NCBI RefSeq assembly: GCF_019457595.1
Contig: NZ_CP080419.1
Coordinates: forward strand, 868,001-932,000
Direction: 5' to 3'
Length of the DNA: 64,000 bases
Source of the DNA: Shewanella psychrotolerans
GTDB taxonomy: Bacteria; Pseudomonadota; Gammaproteobacteria; Enterobacterales; Shewanellaceae
The notes beneath the pieces are model-generated. The model was not told the origin of the DNA. It saw nothing but the letters and a program-made list of their open reading frames with translations, and ran no database searches. Numbering within the stretch: position 1 is the stretch's first letter; each line of letters begins with the position of its first letter. The position numbers and the translations under genes were made by a program. Shown one piece after another: positions 1 to 8,202 of this stretch.

Positions 1-612
1 GACGGCGTATGTTTAACCATGACCGACTGCTATGGTCATAGTGCCAGTCAGTCTTTAGTGGTCGAAAAGACAGTGGCAACCGACGTCGAGAAAACACTGC
101 AGGGGCTGCGTAAGCAACTAGCTAAGTTAGGCAGTACTGATTTTAAGGCGCGTAAGATCGCCATCGAAACCGAGCAAACTTGGTTTATCCCCACTTCAAT
201 GTTAAATGGCTTGCGTCGTGACACGGTTGCGGCATTAGAACTGGCGCGAGTCGATGGCTATCAACGTCCAAAAGCATGGAAATATAATCAAGAAGCGACT
301 TATCCAGTTAAACACCTAAGTTATTTGGGTAATGTGGCCAATGAAAAGGCCAAAGACTTTTATACTCGTCATGGTGTTATCGACATTCAAGATACCTATG
401 AGAAAAATGGGGTAACCGAAGATGTGCCATTAATGGTCACTAAACACTGTTTACGCTTTAATTTTAATCTGTGTCCAAAAGAGGTTCCGGGGATCAAAGC
501 TGACCCTATGGTATTGGAGATAGGTAAAGACGTATTAAAGCTGGTCTTTGATTGCCCTAAGTGTGAGATGCTGGTGGTCGCAGAAAATCGCCAGGTTAAA
601 TCGAGCGACTAA
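1..612 (+). CDS. rlhA: 23S rRNA 5-hydroxycytidine synthase RlhA (U32 peptidase family), C-terminal part
   Basis: The reading frame is open from the first base, so this is the last ~203 codons of a gene that begins upstream of the window. The residues resemble the C-terminal domain of the YdcP/RlhA branch of U32 'peptidases', which hydroxylate C2501 of 23S rRNA: an LTMTD strand near the start, a conserved central segment around KHLSYLGNVAN, and a cysteine-containing end (KHCLRFNFNLCPK, FDCPKCEML). The cysteines fit the iron-sulfur/tRNA-linked chemistry proposed for the family. A strong stem-loop terminator follows at once. The family call rests on remembered similarity of the C-terminal region; the catalytic U32 core is not visible here. 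Confidence 0.72.
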   Translation, partial: DGVCLTMTDCYGHSASQSLVVEKTVATDVEKTLQGLRKQLAKLGSTDFKARKIAIETEQTWFIPTSMLNGLRRDTVAALELARVDGYQRPKAWKYNQEATYPVKHLSYLGNVANEKAKDFYTRHGVIDIQDTYEKNGVTEDVPLMVTKHCLRFNFNLCPKEVPGIKADPMVLEIGKDVLKLVFDCPKCEMLVVAENRQVKSSD

Positions 613-635
613 TTGCCACATCTGTTTTCTCCCCT

Positions 636-661
636 AAAAAGTCGCCAATTGGCGATTTTTT
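636..661 (+). terminator. Rho-independent terminator of rlhA
   Basis: A 7-bp GC-rich stem (TCGCCAA / TTGGCGA, 642-655) is flanked by an A run on the left and a T run on the right, 30 bases after the rlhA stop codon. Confidence 0.8.
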
Positions 662-712
662 ATTTTCAGCCCTAAACCACCTACAGAAGTAGGTGGTTAG
701 CATCAATTAAGC
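662..712. repeat. IS200/IS605-like left-end stem-loop repeat, copy 1
   Basis: A perfect 10-bp stem (AACCACCTAC / GTAGGTGGTT, 675-684 and 689-698) with the loop AGAA is preceded by TTTTCAGCCCTA and followed by GCATCAATTAAGC. The same arrangement recurs at 1431-1475 with loop TTCA. The sequence starts directly in the T tract of the rlhA terminator. Subterminal imperfect palindromes of this kind are typical of the ends of IS200/IS605 elements and of the small palindrome-associated elements derived from them. I see no matching right end nearby, so this may be a truncated copy. Confidence 0.55.
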
Positions 713-1007
713 TTTGCGAGAAGTGCTGTGCAAGCGTCTACATCAGGGATGATTTAGCTGTGCCTATAGGAATATATTTATGGCGTCTTGCTAAAGCAAA
801 ATAGGCAAGCTCTCCTGAAGGCGGATGCGTTATATGAGCTGTTTATTGACCTTGCTGGTAGAGCGGAATGCGATATCCATTAGAGGCTAAGCAGTGTGTC
901 GGGAGCAAATACTCTCCATAGGCTATTGGATAATCAGTTTTTTATGGGTAAGTTAGGTACTTATATATTTTTTGCCGCAATCGCGGCCTAGATTAAGGAC
1001 AATGGCT
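713..1007. other. Intergenic stretch without a recognised gene
   Basis: The remainder of a 395-base gap after rlhA. No reading frame with a ribosome binding site, no RNA gene and no clear right end for the stem-loop element at 662-712 were found. It must contain the promoter of the gene starting at 1008. A TTG at 972 would extend that gene upstream but has no ribosome binding site. Confidence 0.5.
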
Positions 1008-1382
1008 ATGGGATTACTCGACGCGCTAATGGGCAATGCTTCAGAGGTAAATTTAGATGAGCTAGCTGAGGAGTTGGGCCCAATAATGGGCGACAATGAA
1101 CAGCTAGCGCTGGCCTATCGGGTGGTAAGAGATATGTTTGTGTTCACTAACAAGCGTCTTATCCTCATCGATAAGCAGGGGATGACCGGTAAGAAAGTCA
1201 GTTATCACTCAGTACCCTATAAAGCGATCACTCATTTTGAGGTGGAAACTGCCGGAACTTTTGATATGGATTCAGAGTTAAAGCTGTGGATCTCGGGTCA
1301 GAAAGATCCTTTAGTGAAGGAGTTAAAGAAAGGTACCGATGTGGTCGGTATTCAAAAGACCATCGCCAATTTCTCACTCTAG
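1008..1382 (+). CDS. Bacterial PH-domain protein (bPH_3 / YvbH-like)
   Basis: A 124-aa soluble protein. The central part (about residues 35-115) has the pattern of small bacterial pleckstrin-homology domains: a strand ending FVFTNKRLILIDKQG, then KKVSYHSVPYKAITHFEVE and LWISG. These proteins are widespread and mostly uncharacterised; some act in envelope stress, but no specific role can be read here. The start at 1008 is preferred because AAGGA at 995-999 lies at proper spacing from it, while an in-frame ATG at 1002 is too close. The gene stands alone, with its own terminator. Family confident, function unknown. Confidence 0.8.
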   Translation: MGLLDALMGNASEVNLDELAEELGPIMGDNEQLALAYRVVRDMFVFTNKRLILIDKQGMTGKKVSYHSVPYKAITHFEVETAGTFDMDSELKLWISGQKDPLVKELKKGTDVVGIQKTIANFSL

Positions 1383-1402
1383 CTTTTAAGTTTGTCTTAA
1401 TG

Positions 1403-1428
1403 AGCCCAAGCTTATGCTTGGGCTTTTT
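1403..1428 (+). terminator. Rho-independent terminator of the PH-domain gene
   Basis: The stem AGCCCAAGC / GCTTGGGCT with loop TTAT is followed by five T residues, 20 bases after the stop codon. Confidence 0.85.
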
Positions 1429-1662
1429 GTTTTCAGCCCTAAACCACCTACTTCAGTAGGTGGTTATCATCATTTAGGCTTAGCCTGTAATTTGCATTGA
1501 TGGATAGATGCAGTTACCCATCGTACGGGGCAGTGTAATTATTTTCCCAATGCTATAAGCAGGCTAAATAGAGCCAAAAATAGGTTGGGTAAATAAGTAG
1601 ACGCTTTTGGCCCCCTTTGAGGGGGCTAATACAAAGCCACCTTCTTCAGAAGGTGGATTTTT
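1429..1662. mobile_element. Probable IS200/IS605-derived miniature element (copy 2 of the stem-loop repeat)
   Basis: The left end (1431-1475) repeats the 662-712 sequence, with a 10-bp stem AACCACCTAC / GTAGGTGGTT and loop TTCA. About 160 bases on there is a GCCCCC-TTTGA-GGGGGC hairpin (1610-1626) and then a second, related hairpin CCACCTTC-TTCA-GAAGGTGG (1637-1656) followed by T's. Two similar but non-identical end palindromes in the same orientation, with no transposase between them, fit a palindrome-associated miniature element mobilised by an IS200/IS605-type TnpA. The interior has no credible gene; a 62-codon frame at 1607-1795 runs through the right-hand hairpins and is not believed. 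The assignment is inference from structure. Confidence 0.5.
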
Positions 1663-1851
1663 ACTGCCAGTTCCAGCTCTCGTCTTTTATCAGGGTATGA
1701 TAATTTTGCTATCGATGTTTTCACTCCCAGTTATCTGTTTTAGGAAGAGTGAAAGATTAACTGTTTGGCTACGGTCTTACATTGCTCAATCCTAATTTAA
1801 TCTGATTTCAAATTAAATTAGTGTGTAAAATCATCTATATTGGAGTCGCTT

Positions 1852-2832
1852 GTGATATCTAAACTAAAAAAGTTATCTATACTTCTGTTGCCAGCGATCA
1901 TGCAGAGCCAGATGGTAAGTGCTGAAGTGCAGGGCAATGACTTTATTCAGGTGTTTGAGCAGCTGTCGGGTAAGCATCTAGGCGTGAGAAAAGGTCATGC
2001 GAAAGGCGTATGTGCGCTTGGTGATTTTATACCGTCACAAGAAGCGATGCCGTATTCAAGTAGTCGTTTGTTCAGTGGCCAAAAGATCAAAGCCAATATT
2101 CGATTCTCCATGGCTGGAGGTAATCCATTTGCCGATGAAACGGCTCGTAGCCCTAGAGGTGTGGGCATTCAGTTTAGTCTGCCAGATGGCAGTATTCATA
2201 ATATTGCAGGCCTGACGACTCCCGTTTTTCCGGGGAAGGACCCACAGACTTTTTTGGGACTGCTTAAAACACTGGTGCCTAATGAGCAAGGCAAAGTCGA
2301 TTTTGCTAAAGTCAGTCAATATCGCCAAGATCATCCAAGTACACAGGCCCAATTTAATTGGTTACGAACTCATAATCCACCAAGTTCATACTCTCGTGCT
2401 CAGTACTTTGGTATCCATGCCTTCTATTTTGTCGATGAAGCCGGTCATAAAACCAAGTTTAAATGGCGCTTGGTGCCTGTTGCGGGTGAGCTTCCCTTAA
2501 CCAGTAAGCAGATGGAACAACTACCACCGACCTTTTTAGCTGATAACCTAAAGCAAGAGTTGATCACCGATAGTGTACAGTTTGAGCTGCAAGCTATTAT
2601 TGGGCATGACGATGATGTTACTGACGATCCTTCACTGTTTTGGCCGAAAGATCGCTTGATCATTAGTTTAGGTCTGCTAACTATCAATCAAAGTGGTGAT
2701 AGCAGCTGTGATGAGATTAACTATGATCCTAACGTGCTTTCTAAGGGCGTTGAGCCGAGCGATGACCCAGTATTAAAGCTACGCTCTACCGCTTATGCTA
2801 TCTCATTTGGCAAGCGACTGAGCGGCAACTAA
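1852..2832 (+). CDS. Periplasmic catalase-related peroxidase
   Basis: A 326-aa protein with a Sec signal peptide (KLKK, then a hydrophobic core, cleavage near VSA-E). The mature part belongs to the small catalase-related peroxidase group (SrpA-like): HAKG near residue 50 carries the distal haem histidine, SPRGVGIQF matches the haem-pocket strand, and the end PSDDPVLKLRSTAYAISF matches the C-terminus typical of the group, which supplies the tyrosine region. At ~300 residues it is much shorter than true catalases and usually shows peroxidase rather than strong catalase activity. GTG at 1852 is preferred over TTG at 1840 because GGAG at 1842-1845 then has normal spacing. It converges with the gene at 2857. 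Confidence 0.82.
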   Translation: MISKLKKLSILLLPAIMQSQMVSAEVQGNDFIQVFEQLSGKHLGVRKGHAKGVCALGDFIPSQEAMPYSSSRLFSGQKIKANIRFSMAGGNPFADETARSPRGVGIQFSLPDGSIHNIAGLTTPVFPGKDPQTFLGLLKTLVPNEQGKVDFAKVSQYRQDHPSTQAQFNWLRTHNPPSSYSRAQYFGIHAFYFVDEAGHKTKFKWRLVPVAGELPLTSKQMEQLPPTFLADNLKQELITDSVQFELQAIIGHDDDVTDDPSLFWPKDRLIISLGLLTINQSGDSSCDEINYDPNVLSKGVEPSDDPVLKLRSTAYAISFGKRLSGN

Positions 2833-2856
2833 ATAACAGAGTGTATTGGTGTGGGA

Positions 2857-3141
2857 TTACGTTCTGCCCGCGAGATAAGCTTTACGCTCGGCGGTGTAGT
2901 CCCACCAGTTTTTGGCGTCGTGTCCTTCCATATAACGGACGGCGGCAATAAATACGTCGATAACACAGGGGTCATGACGTTTGCCGGTGATGACCTCTAA
3001 TCGCTGGTGCATCTGGTAGGGGTCTTGGCCAATCAGTGCATCAGGATTATGCAACCCGAGCAGATGCAGATCCTCTGCTGTTGCCTTGCCGACATTAGGG
3101 ATCGATGTTAGATCGCTAACCTGTTTGTATCTGGATTTCAT
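2857..3141 (-). CDS. Cdd1-family helix-hairpin-helix protein
   Basis: A 94-aa protein whose N-terminal half reads as a helix-hairpin-helix (LTSIPNVGKATAEDLHLLGL), followed by a conserved HDPCVIDVF...W segment. This is the small 'pathogenicity locus Cdd1' family, also misnamed mitomycin resistance protein; the fold suggests nucleic-acid or protein binding, and no function is established. It is convergent with the catalase-like gene (24 bases between stops) and upstream of nothing obviously related. No strong ribosome binding site is seen before the ATG. Confidence 0.75.
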   Translation of the reverse strand: MKSRYKQVSDLTSIPNVGKATAEDLHLLGLHNPDALIGQDPYQMHQRLEVITGKRHDPCVIDVFIAAVRYMEGHDAKNWWDYTAERKAYLAGRT

Positions 3142-3247
3142 CTTATCGACTTTTATTCTGGACAGGGGGAACCAGTGTACTGGCTATCACCTAAGCTGTC
3201 TCGTTTCTCCGTGAGCAACCGCTGAGGAATAGGGCATGGCTATAAAG

Positions 3248-3278
3248 AATAAGCCACTCGATGAGTGGCTTATTTGAT
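3248..3278. terminator. Bidirectional-looking terminator downstream of rpiA
   Basis: A 12-bp perfect stem AATAAGCCACTC / GAGTGGCTTATT with a 3-base loop lies 20 bases past the rpiA stop codon on the minus strand and has A/T-rich flanks on both sides. Confidence 0.75.
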
Positions 3279-3296
3279 ATGGTTAACCAATAAGAT

Positions 3297-3953
3297 TTAC
3301 TTAACGGTTTTTACACCCTCAGGGGTGCCAACGAGGAGTACATCTGCGCCGCGTTGAGCAAACAGACCATTTGTTACTACACCGACGATCTGGTTGATCT
3401 TCTCTTCCATCTCTTTCGGGTTAATGATCTTCATGTTGTAAACATCAAGGATCACATTGCCGTTATCCGTGATAACGCCTTCACGGTAGACCGGGTCACC
3501 GCCGAGTTTTACAAGTTCGCGAGCCACGTATGAGCGAGCCATTGGGATAACTTCAACAGGCAGTGGAAACTCGCCTAATACGTCGACTTCTTTAGTATTG
3601 TCGACGATACAAACAAACTTTTTCGCTACGGCTGAAACAATTTTCTCGCGGGTCAGTGCCGCACCACCACCTTTAATCATATCCATGTGGCTGTTAATCT
3701 CATCGGCTCCGTCAACATAGACAGATATCTCATCGACACTATTAAGATCAAAAACGGGAATACCTAAGGCTTTTAATTTATCAGTAGATGCTTCAGAGCT
3801 AGAAACCGCACCCTCGATTTCAGCCTTCATCGTGGCTAGTGCATCGATAAAGTAATTAACTGTCGAGCCAGTACCCACGCCAACAATAGTATCTTTTTCA
3901 ACATATTGGAGTGCAGCCCAGCCTGCAGCTTTTTTCATTTCATCTTGAGTCAT
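3297..3953 (-). CDS. rpiA: Ribose-5-phosphate isomerase A
   Basis: A 218-aa cytoplasmic enzyme of the non-oxidative pentose phosphate pathway that interconverts ribose 5-phosphate and ribulose 5-phosphate. The hallmark motifs are present in order: [16 protein letters not shown] (phosphate-binding loop), [14 protein letters not shown] with the catalytic Asp/Glu region, [11 protein letters not shown] with the catalytic Lys/Glu, and the C-terminal GVVTNGLFA. Length matches E. coli RpiA (219). AGGAA stands 7 bases before the ATG. A terminator follows. Confidence 0.97.
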   Translation of the reverse strand: MTQDEMKKAAGWAALQYVEKDTIVGVGTGSTVNYFIDALATMKAEIEGAVSSSEASTDKLKALGIPVFDLNSVDEISVYVDGADEINSHMDMIKGGGAALTREKIVSAVAKKFVCIVDNTKEVDVLGEFPLPVEVIPMARSYVARELVKLGGDPVYREGVITDNGNVILDVYNMKIINPKEMEEKINQIVGVVTNGLFAQRGADVLLVGTPEGVKTVK

Positions 3954-4268
3954 GAGTAGTTCCTATGAAGATAAGCGAATCATTTTGACGCTATTATACC
4001 TTTAGTTGCCGTTGGGGATATGTCAAATGACTCAGTTTGTTTCATTTGGCTGTATTTTGCTTTATTTAGAAAGCCGAGTGTCATCGCAGATGGCTTGAAC
4101 GAACGTAGCTGAGTCTACATCGTTTTCGTCCCGTTTATCAGCCGTCATATAATGAGCAGCTTGTTGATATCGCTAGGACTGGTAAAAATTGATTGAGCGG
4201 AGTACTTTAGCGACTACATAGATGAGTCGTTATCGATAGTCGGTAATATAAGGAAATTAGGAGAGAAC
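3954..4268. other. Divergent intergenic region between rpiA and the DUF808 gene
   Basis: 315 bases holding the two divergent promoters. I see no repeat of the families found elsewhere in the window, no RNA gene and no recognised operator. Confidence 0.5.
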
Positions 4269-5189
4269 ATGGCTGGTGCAAGTTTATTAACCTTGCTTGA
4301 TGATATTGCGGCAATTTTGGATGATGTGGCTTTAATGAGTAAGGTTGCCGCGCGCAAAACAGCTGGGGTTCTTGGCGATGATTTAGCTTTAAATGCACAA
4401 CAAGTCTCAGGTGTGAATGCTGATAGGGAGCTACCCGTTGTCTGGGCTGTGGCTAAAGGCTCCCTGCGCAATAAGTGTATCTTGGTACCTGCAGCCTTGT
4501 TAATCAGCGCTTTTATTCCTTGGGCAGTGACACCATTATTAATGCTTGGTGGCTTATTTCTCTGTTATGAGGGTTTTGAAAAGCTATATCATTCAATGGT
4601 ACATAAACAGCAAGACGAGATGAGTCACAGTGAGTTAGCTAAGGCTGTGACCGATCTTAAGGCTTTTGAAAAAGAGAAAGTTGCTGGTGCGATTCGTACC
4701 GACTTTGTGCTTTCGGCTGAAATCATTGCTATCACCTTAGGTGTGGTTGCTGATAGTAGCTTTTTAACTCAGCTTGTCACTTTAAGTGTGATCGCGGTAT
4801 TGATGACCATAGGTGTTTATGGATTAGTTGCAGGCATAGTCAAGCTTGACGATGCAGGGCTCTATTTAAGTCAACGACAAGGCCAAGGTGTACTCACGCG
4901 ATTTTGGCGCTGGATAGGTGGTGGACTGGTTAATGCTGCACCTTATTTAATGCGTGGTTTAACCGTTGTCGGTACTATTGCTATGTTTATGGTGGGCGGC
5001 GGGATACTGACCCACGGTATTCATATTATTAGCGAGCAATTTAATCTTTGGGCATCGCTGGTGGCGCAATGGCATGTGGTAGGTTCTGCATTATCTATGC
5101 TGGTACCGAGCTTACTCAATTCGCTGTTTGGGGTGATTGCTGGTGCGATTGTCTTGTCGTTTATGTCTGCGATTAGCAAGCTACGGTAA
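4269..5189 (+). CDS. DUF808 family inner-membrane protein (YedI-like)
   Basis: A 306-aa protein beginning MAGASLLTLLDDIAAILDDVA, the signature opening of the DUF808/YedI family, followed by several hydrophobic segments: about residues 76-98, 148-190, 232-260 and 275-300. Length is close to E. coli YedI (305). GGAGAG precedes the ATG by about 5 bases. The role of the family is unknown. It is monocistronic as far as the sequence shows. Confidence 0.88.
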   Translation: MAGASLLTLLDDIAAILDDVALMSKVAARKTAGVLGDDLALNAQQVSGVNADRELPVVWAVAKGSLRNKCILVPAALLISAFIPWAVTPLLMLGGLFLCYEGFEKLYHSMVHKQQDEMSHSELAKAVTDLKAFEKEKVAGAIRTDFVLSAEIIAITLGVVADSSFLTQLVTLSVIAVLMTIGVYGLVAGIVKLDDAGLYLSQRQGQGVLTRFWRWIGGGLVNAAPYLMRGLTVVGTIAMFMVGGGILTHGIHIISEQFNLWASLVAQWHVVGSALSMLVPSLLNSLFGVIAGAIVLSFMSAISKLR

Positions 5190-5318
5190 ACATCATTATT
5201 GTGTATGCAGAGTAAGAGTGTTTACCGTAACAACTTGTATCTCATATTGTTTTTACGATTACCAACCCTTAACATTCCCGTGATGGTTTTTACATGTTAA
5301 TGAGGTTGGTAAGTACAA

Positions 5319-5942
5319 ATGAGAAAATTATCGGTTGTAGCCTTTATGGCTTTTGCATTAACGGCGTGCGGTTCTGATTCTAGAGATGGCAATACTACCC
5401 CTGCGCCGACTCCAATTCCAACACCTCAGTTATCTAGCGATCAATGCTATTTGATGAGTACCAGTTTGGGCGATATTACCTTAGCTATTGATACTGTTAA
5501 TACTCCTGTTACAGGCAAAAATTTTGCCCGTTATGTAGAGGCCAACTTTTATGATGGCACCCTTTTTCATCGCGTGATCCATAACTTTATGATCCAAGGT
5601 GGTGGTTTTACTTCGGGGTTAATTGGCAAACCAGGTTTTGAGCCGATAGTGAATGAGGCCAGTGTTGGCTTTACTAATGAGCGGGGCACTATAGCAATGG
5701 CTCGTACGAGTGCACCTAATTCGGCAACCTCGCAGTTTTTTATTAACACGCTTGATAATCCCCATTTAGACCAAAGTGCAAATAGCTATGGATATGCTGT
5801 TTTTGGTAAGGTCATTGAAGGAATGGAGGTGGTAGATCAGATAAGTATCGTTGCCACTACGAATCAAAATGGTCACAGTGATGTCCCTGTGAACGAGGTC
5901 GTTATCGAATCAGTGGCTAGCATTCAATGCGCTAGCCTTTAA
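5319..5942 (+). CDS. Lipoprotein cyclophilin-type peptidyl-prolyl isomerase
   Basis: A 207-aa protein. Residues 1-17 form a lipoprotein signal with the lipobox LTAC, then a Thr/Pro-rich linker (~20-38), then a single cyclophilin domain with FHRVIHNFMIQGGGF (catalytic Arg), NSATSQFFIN and the YAVFGKVIEGMEVVD end. It resembles periplasmic PpiA but is membrane-anchored by the lipid; the residue after the Cys is Gly, so outer-membrane sorting is plausible. It should speed proline isomerisation in envelope proteins. The gene stands alone between DUF808 and the LysR gene. Confidence 0.92.
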   Translation: MRKLSVVAFMAFALTACGSDSRDGNTTPAPTPIPTPQLSSDQCYLMSTSLGDITLAIDTVNTPVTGKNFARYVEANFYDGTLFHRVIHNFMIQGGGFTSGLIGKPGFEPIVNEASVGFTNERGTIAMARTSAPNSATSQFFINTLDNPHLDQSANSYGYAVFGKVIEGMEVVDQISIVATTNQNGHSDVPVNEVVIESVASIQCASL

Positions 5943-6005
5943 TAGTGACCAATCAGTACTGGGAAGGGGCCATATCTTTATACTGATCTTCATCTCGGTT
6001 GGTAT

Positions 6006-6038
6006 TAGACGCCGTTAACCCATGCGGCGTCTATTTTA
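6006..6038. terminator. Bidirectional terminator between the cyclophilin and LysR genes
   Basis: The stem TAGACGCCG / CGGCGTCTA (6006-6014, 6025-6033) is followed by ATTTTA. It ends at the stop codon of the convergent LysR gene and probably serves both. Confidence 0.7.
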
Positions 6039-6929
6039 AGACTTTTCTTTTAAATGCTCCTGCAACAGATTGATCATCGCATTTGCGGCAAATGAAAGTG
6101 GCTTATCTTTCTCCCAAAATAGGCTCATGCGCCAGTTGAGATCTGTCTCTGTCAATTGGCGGCTGACCACGCCTGCGAGTTGATAACGCTCAGCAATGAA
6201 CTTAGGTAATAGCATCACCCCTATTCCGGCTGCAACCAATGCGATACCAAATTCAGGCTGATTAACAAGCGTTGGGTTCTCTATGGTTACCTGTGCATTG
6301 TCACAGGCATTGATAACCATTTCGTATAATGAGAACTCAGGCTCAAACATAATTTGAGCACAGTGATGTAACGCACTAATAGGAATAACTGCCTTTTCCG
6401 CAAGTGGATGCACGCTAGGTAAAACCACTACCATAGGTTCGGTATGGATGGCTATTCCTTCAAATTCTTGATTGAGTTCAATGATGCCTGTTGCGAGTTC
6501 GATCTCACCTTGTTTAAGAGCGGATGTTTGCTCCACACCACCACGAACTAAGAGTTGGGTGTGAATTTGAGGGTAGCGTTGACGATATTTGGCGATGATT
6601 GGTGCAAACAGTTCTGCGCTGCCAAGTGGTGCCAGTCCTAGTTTTAATTCACCTTTATTTAACCCTTTAAGCGCATCGAGTGCGGTAAATAGTTCACGTT
6701 TGGTATCTAATAGCTTTTGCGCGTATTGATAAACCAATTGGCCGTGAGTGGTTAGTGTGACCGCTGTTCCCCGTTTACCACGTAGCAGCAGGGGAAGTTC
6801 TAATTCAGCTTCTAATTGGTTTATTGATTTAGATAGCGCAGGTTGACTGATATGGATTTTAGCTGCTGCTCGGTTAAACCCTTTGCTGTTAACGATCTCC
6901 ACAAAATAATGCAGTGTCTTCAGATCCAT
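6036..6929 (-). CDS. LysR-family transcriptional regulator, divergent from lrgAB (CidR-like)
   Basis: A 297-aa LysR-type regulator: N-terminal winged helix-turn-helix (MDLKTLHYFVEIVNSKGFNRAAAKIHISQPALSKSI, residues 1-36 cited in part) and a periplasmic-binding-protein-like effector domain from ~90 on. It is divergently transcribed from the lrgA-lrgB pair 108 bases away, the usual arrangement in which a LysR protein controls the neighbouring operon; CidR controls cidAB in Gram-positives in a similar layout. The inducer cannot be read from sequence. The intergenic region is AT-rich and must hold both promoters. Confidence 0.9.
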   Translation of the reverse strand: MDLKTLHYFVEIVNSKGFNRAAAKIHISQPALSKSINQLEAELELPLLLRGKRGTAVTLTTHGQLVYQYAQKLLDTKRELFTALDALKGLNKGELKLGLAPLGSAELFAPIIAKYRQRYPQIHTQLLVRGGVEQTSALKQGEIELATGIIELNQEFEGIAIHTEPMVVVLPSVHPLAEKAVIPISALHHCAQIMFEPEFSLYEMVINACDNAQVTIENPTLVNQPEFGIALVAAGIGVMLLPKFIAERYQLAGVVSRQLTETDLNWRMSLFWEKDKPLSFAANAMINLLQEHLKEKS

Positions 6930-7037
6930 ATTTTAATTTCTTTTGGTTATTCAGTTGATAAATAATATTCATTTTTTTTATTAATAGTGCAAGCGTAAAA
7001 TCATCACATTACAATCATTTCGGTTTAAGACTCGGTC

Positions 7038-7478
7038 ATGAATGACTCTATTTTATCATTAAAACGTCTTTTTCAGGTGTTACTGCAAGTAAGCTTACTT
7101 TGCTTGATTGCGTTATCGGCGCAGTGGCTGGTTGAGCTGTTTTCTCTACCCATCCCGAGTAGTGTTGTGGGCTTAGGAGGGTTATTGTGCTTATTAGCGC
7201 TCAATTGGTTGCCCGAACGATTTGTCGCTGTTGGCGCTGCTTGGTTACTTGGGGAGTTGCTACTATTTTTTATTCCACCAGTGATTGCTTCTCTTCATTA
7301 TGCTCCGCTGTTTGAACAATATGGTGTCAGCCTAATGCTGACCTTAGTGCTTGGTAGCACTAGTGTTTTACTCATAACAGGGTTTGTTATCGATAGAGTG
7401 TTTCGCTTTGAACGACGTCATAATCGTGCCAAAAGAGTCTTTGCTCCGATTGAACATTCTAAGGTAGCTGGTCACTAA
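7038..7478 (+). CDS. lrgA: LrgA/CidA family membrane protein
   Basis: A 146-aa hydrophobic protein with four predicted membrane segments (~14-32, 38-55, 63-84, 95-118) and a basic C-terminal tail. The IPSSVVGLGGLLCLL segment matches the P-x-S-V-x-G signature of the CidA/LrgA holin-like family (UPF0299). In the better studied systems the pair controls murein hydrolase activity, export of pyruvate or related small molecules. It lies 1 base upstream of lrgB, so the two are co-translated. The ribosome binding site is weak. Confidence 0.88.
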   Translation: MNDSILSLKRLFQVLLQVSLLCLIALSAQWLVELFSLPIPSSVVGLGGLLCLLALNWLPERFVAVGAAWLLGELLLFFIPPVIASLHYAPLFEQYGVSLMLTLVLGSTSVLLITGFVIDRVFRFERRHNRAKRVFAPIEHSKVAGH

Positions 7479-7479
7479 T

Positions 7480-8181
7480 ATGTTGCAGTATCTCTCCTCT
7501 CAAAGCGTTGCCGTGTTGTGCTTACTTGCCACGCTAGTATGCTACTTTGTTAGTAAGCGTTTATACCGCACTTTTCGTCAGTGGTGGTTATCACCCATGA
7601 TTATAACCCCCACAAGCTTACTCACTTTGGTAGTGCTATTTGCGATCCCTCTGCCAACTTATTTTGCTTATAGTCATTACTTAAGTGCCTTGTTGGCTCC
7701 GGCGACCATTGCCTTTGCACTGCCAATTTATAGAGAGAGACGTTTGATTGCACGTTATCCATTGACCATCAGTTTAGGCGTGATAACGGGTTTGCTTGTT
7801 GGCTTGCTTTCATCTTGGTTGTTAGTGAAATTGATCTATTTACCACCAGAATTATCTCACAGCATGTTGGTTCGCTCGGTGTCTACGCCATTTGCTTTAG
7901 AGGCTACATCAGCATTTGGTGGCGTTCCCGATTTGACGGCAATGTTAGTGTTAATTACTGGCGTCTTGGGGATGCTACTGTGTGGGCCGGTTTTTAAATT
8001 GGCTAGCGTCAGAAGCCCTCTGGCGAAGGGCGCAGCCTTAGGAGCTTCGGCTCATGGTGTTGGCGCAGCAAAAGCAGCTGAACTTGGACAAGAGGAGGGC
8101 GTTGTCGCAAGCCTCACCATGATCTTGACAGGAATAACTATGGTAATTGTCGCACCATTTTTTGCCTATATTCTAATATAG
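7480..8181 (+). CDS. lrgB: LrgB/CidB family membrane protein
   Basis: A 233-aa polytopic membrane protein of the LrgB family (E. coli YohK-like). The signature sequence SVSTPFALEATSAFGGVPDLTA and the C-terminal GASAHGVGAAKAAELGQEEG are both plainly present. It works with LrgA. The start lies directly after the lrgA stop, confirming an operon. Confidence 0.94.
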   Translation: MLQYLSSQSVAVLCLLATLVCYFVSKRLYRTFRQWWLSPMIITPTSLLTLVVLFAIPLPTYFAYSHYLSALLAPATIAFALPIYRERRLIARYPLTISLGVITGLLVGLLSSWLLVKLIYLPPELSHSMLVRSVSTPFALEATSAFGGVPDLTAMLVLITGVLGMLLCGPVFKLASVRSPLAKGAALGASAHGVGAAKAAELGQEEGVVASLTMILTGITMVIVAPFFAYILI

Positions 8182-8202
8182 ACATTATCGGCGTCTATTA
8201 CG

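Noticed and set aside
1607..1795. A 62-codon frame overlapping the right end of the stem-loop element
   Set aside because: It reads through two hairpins, lacks a ribosome binding site and has no protein-like pattern.
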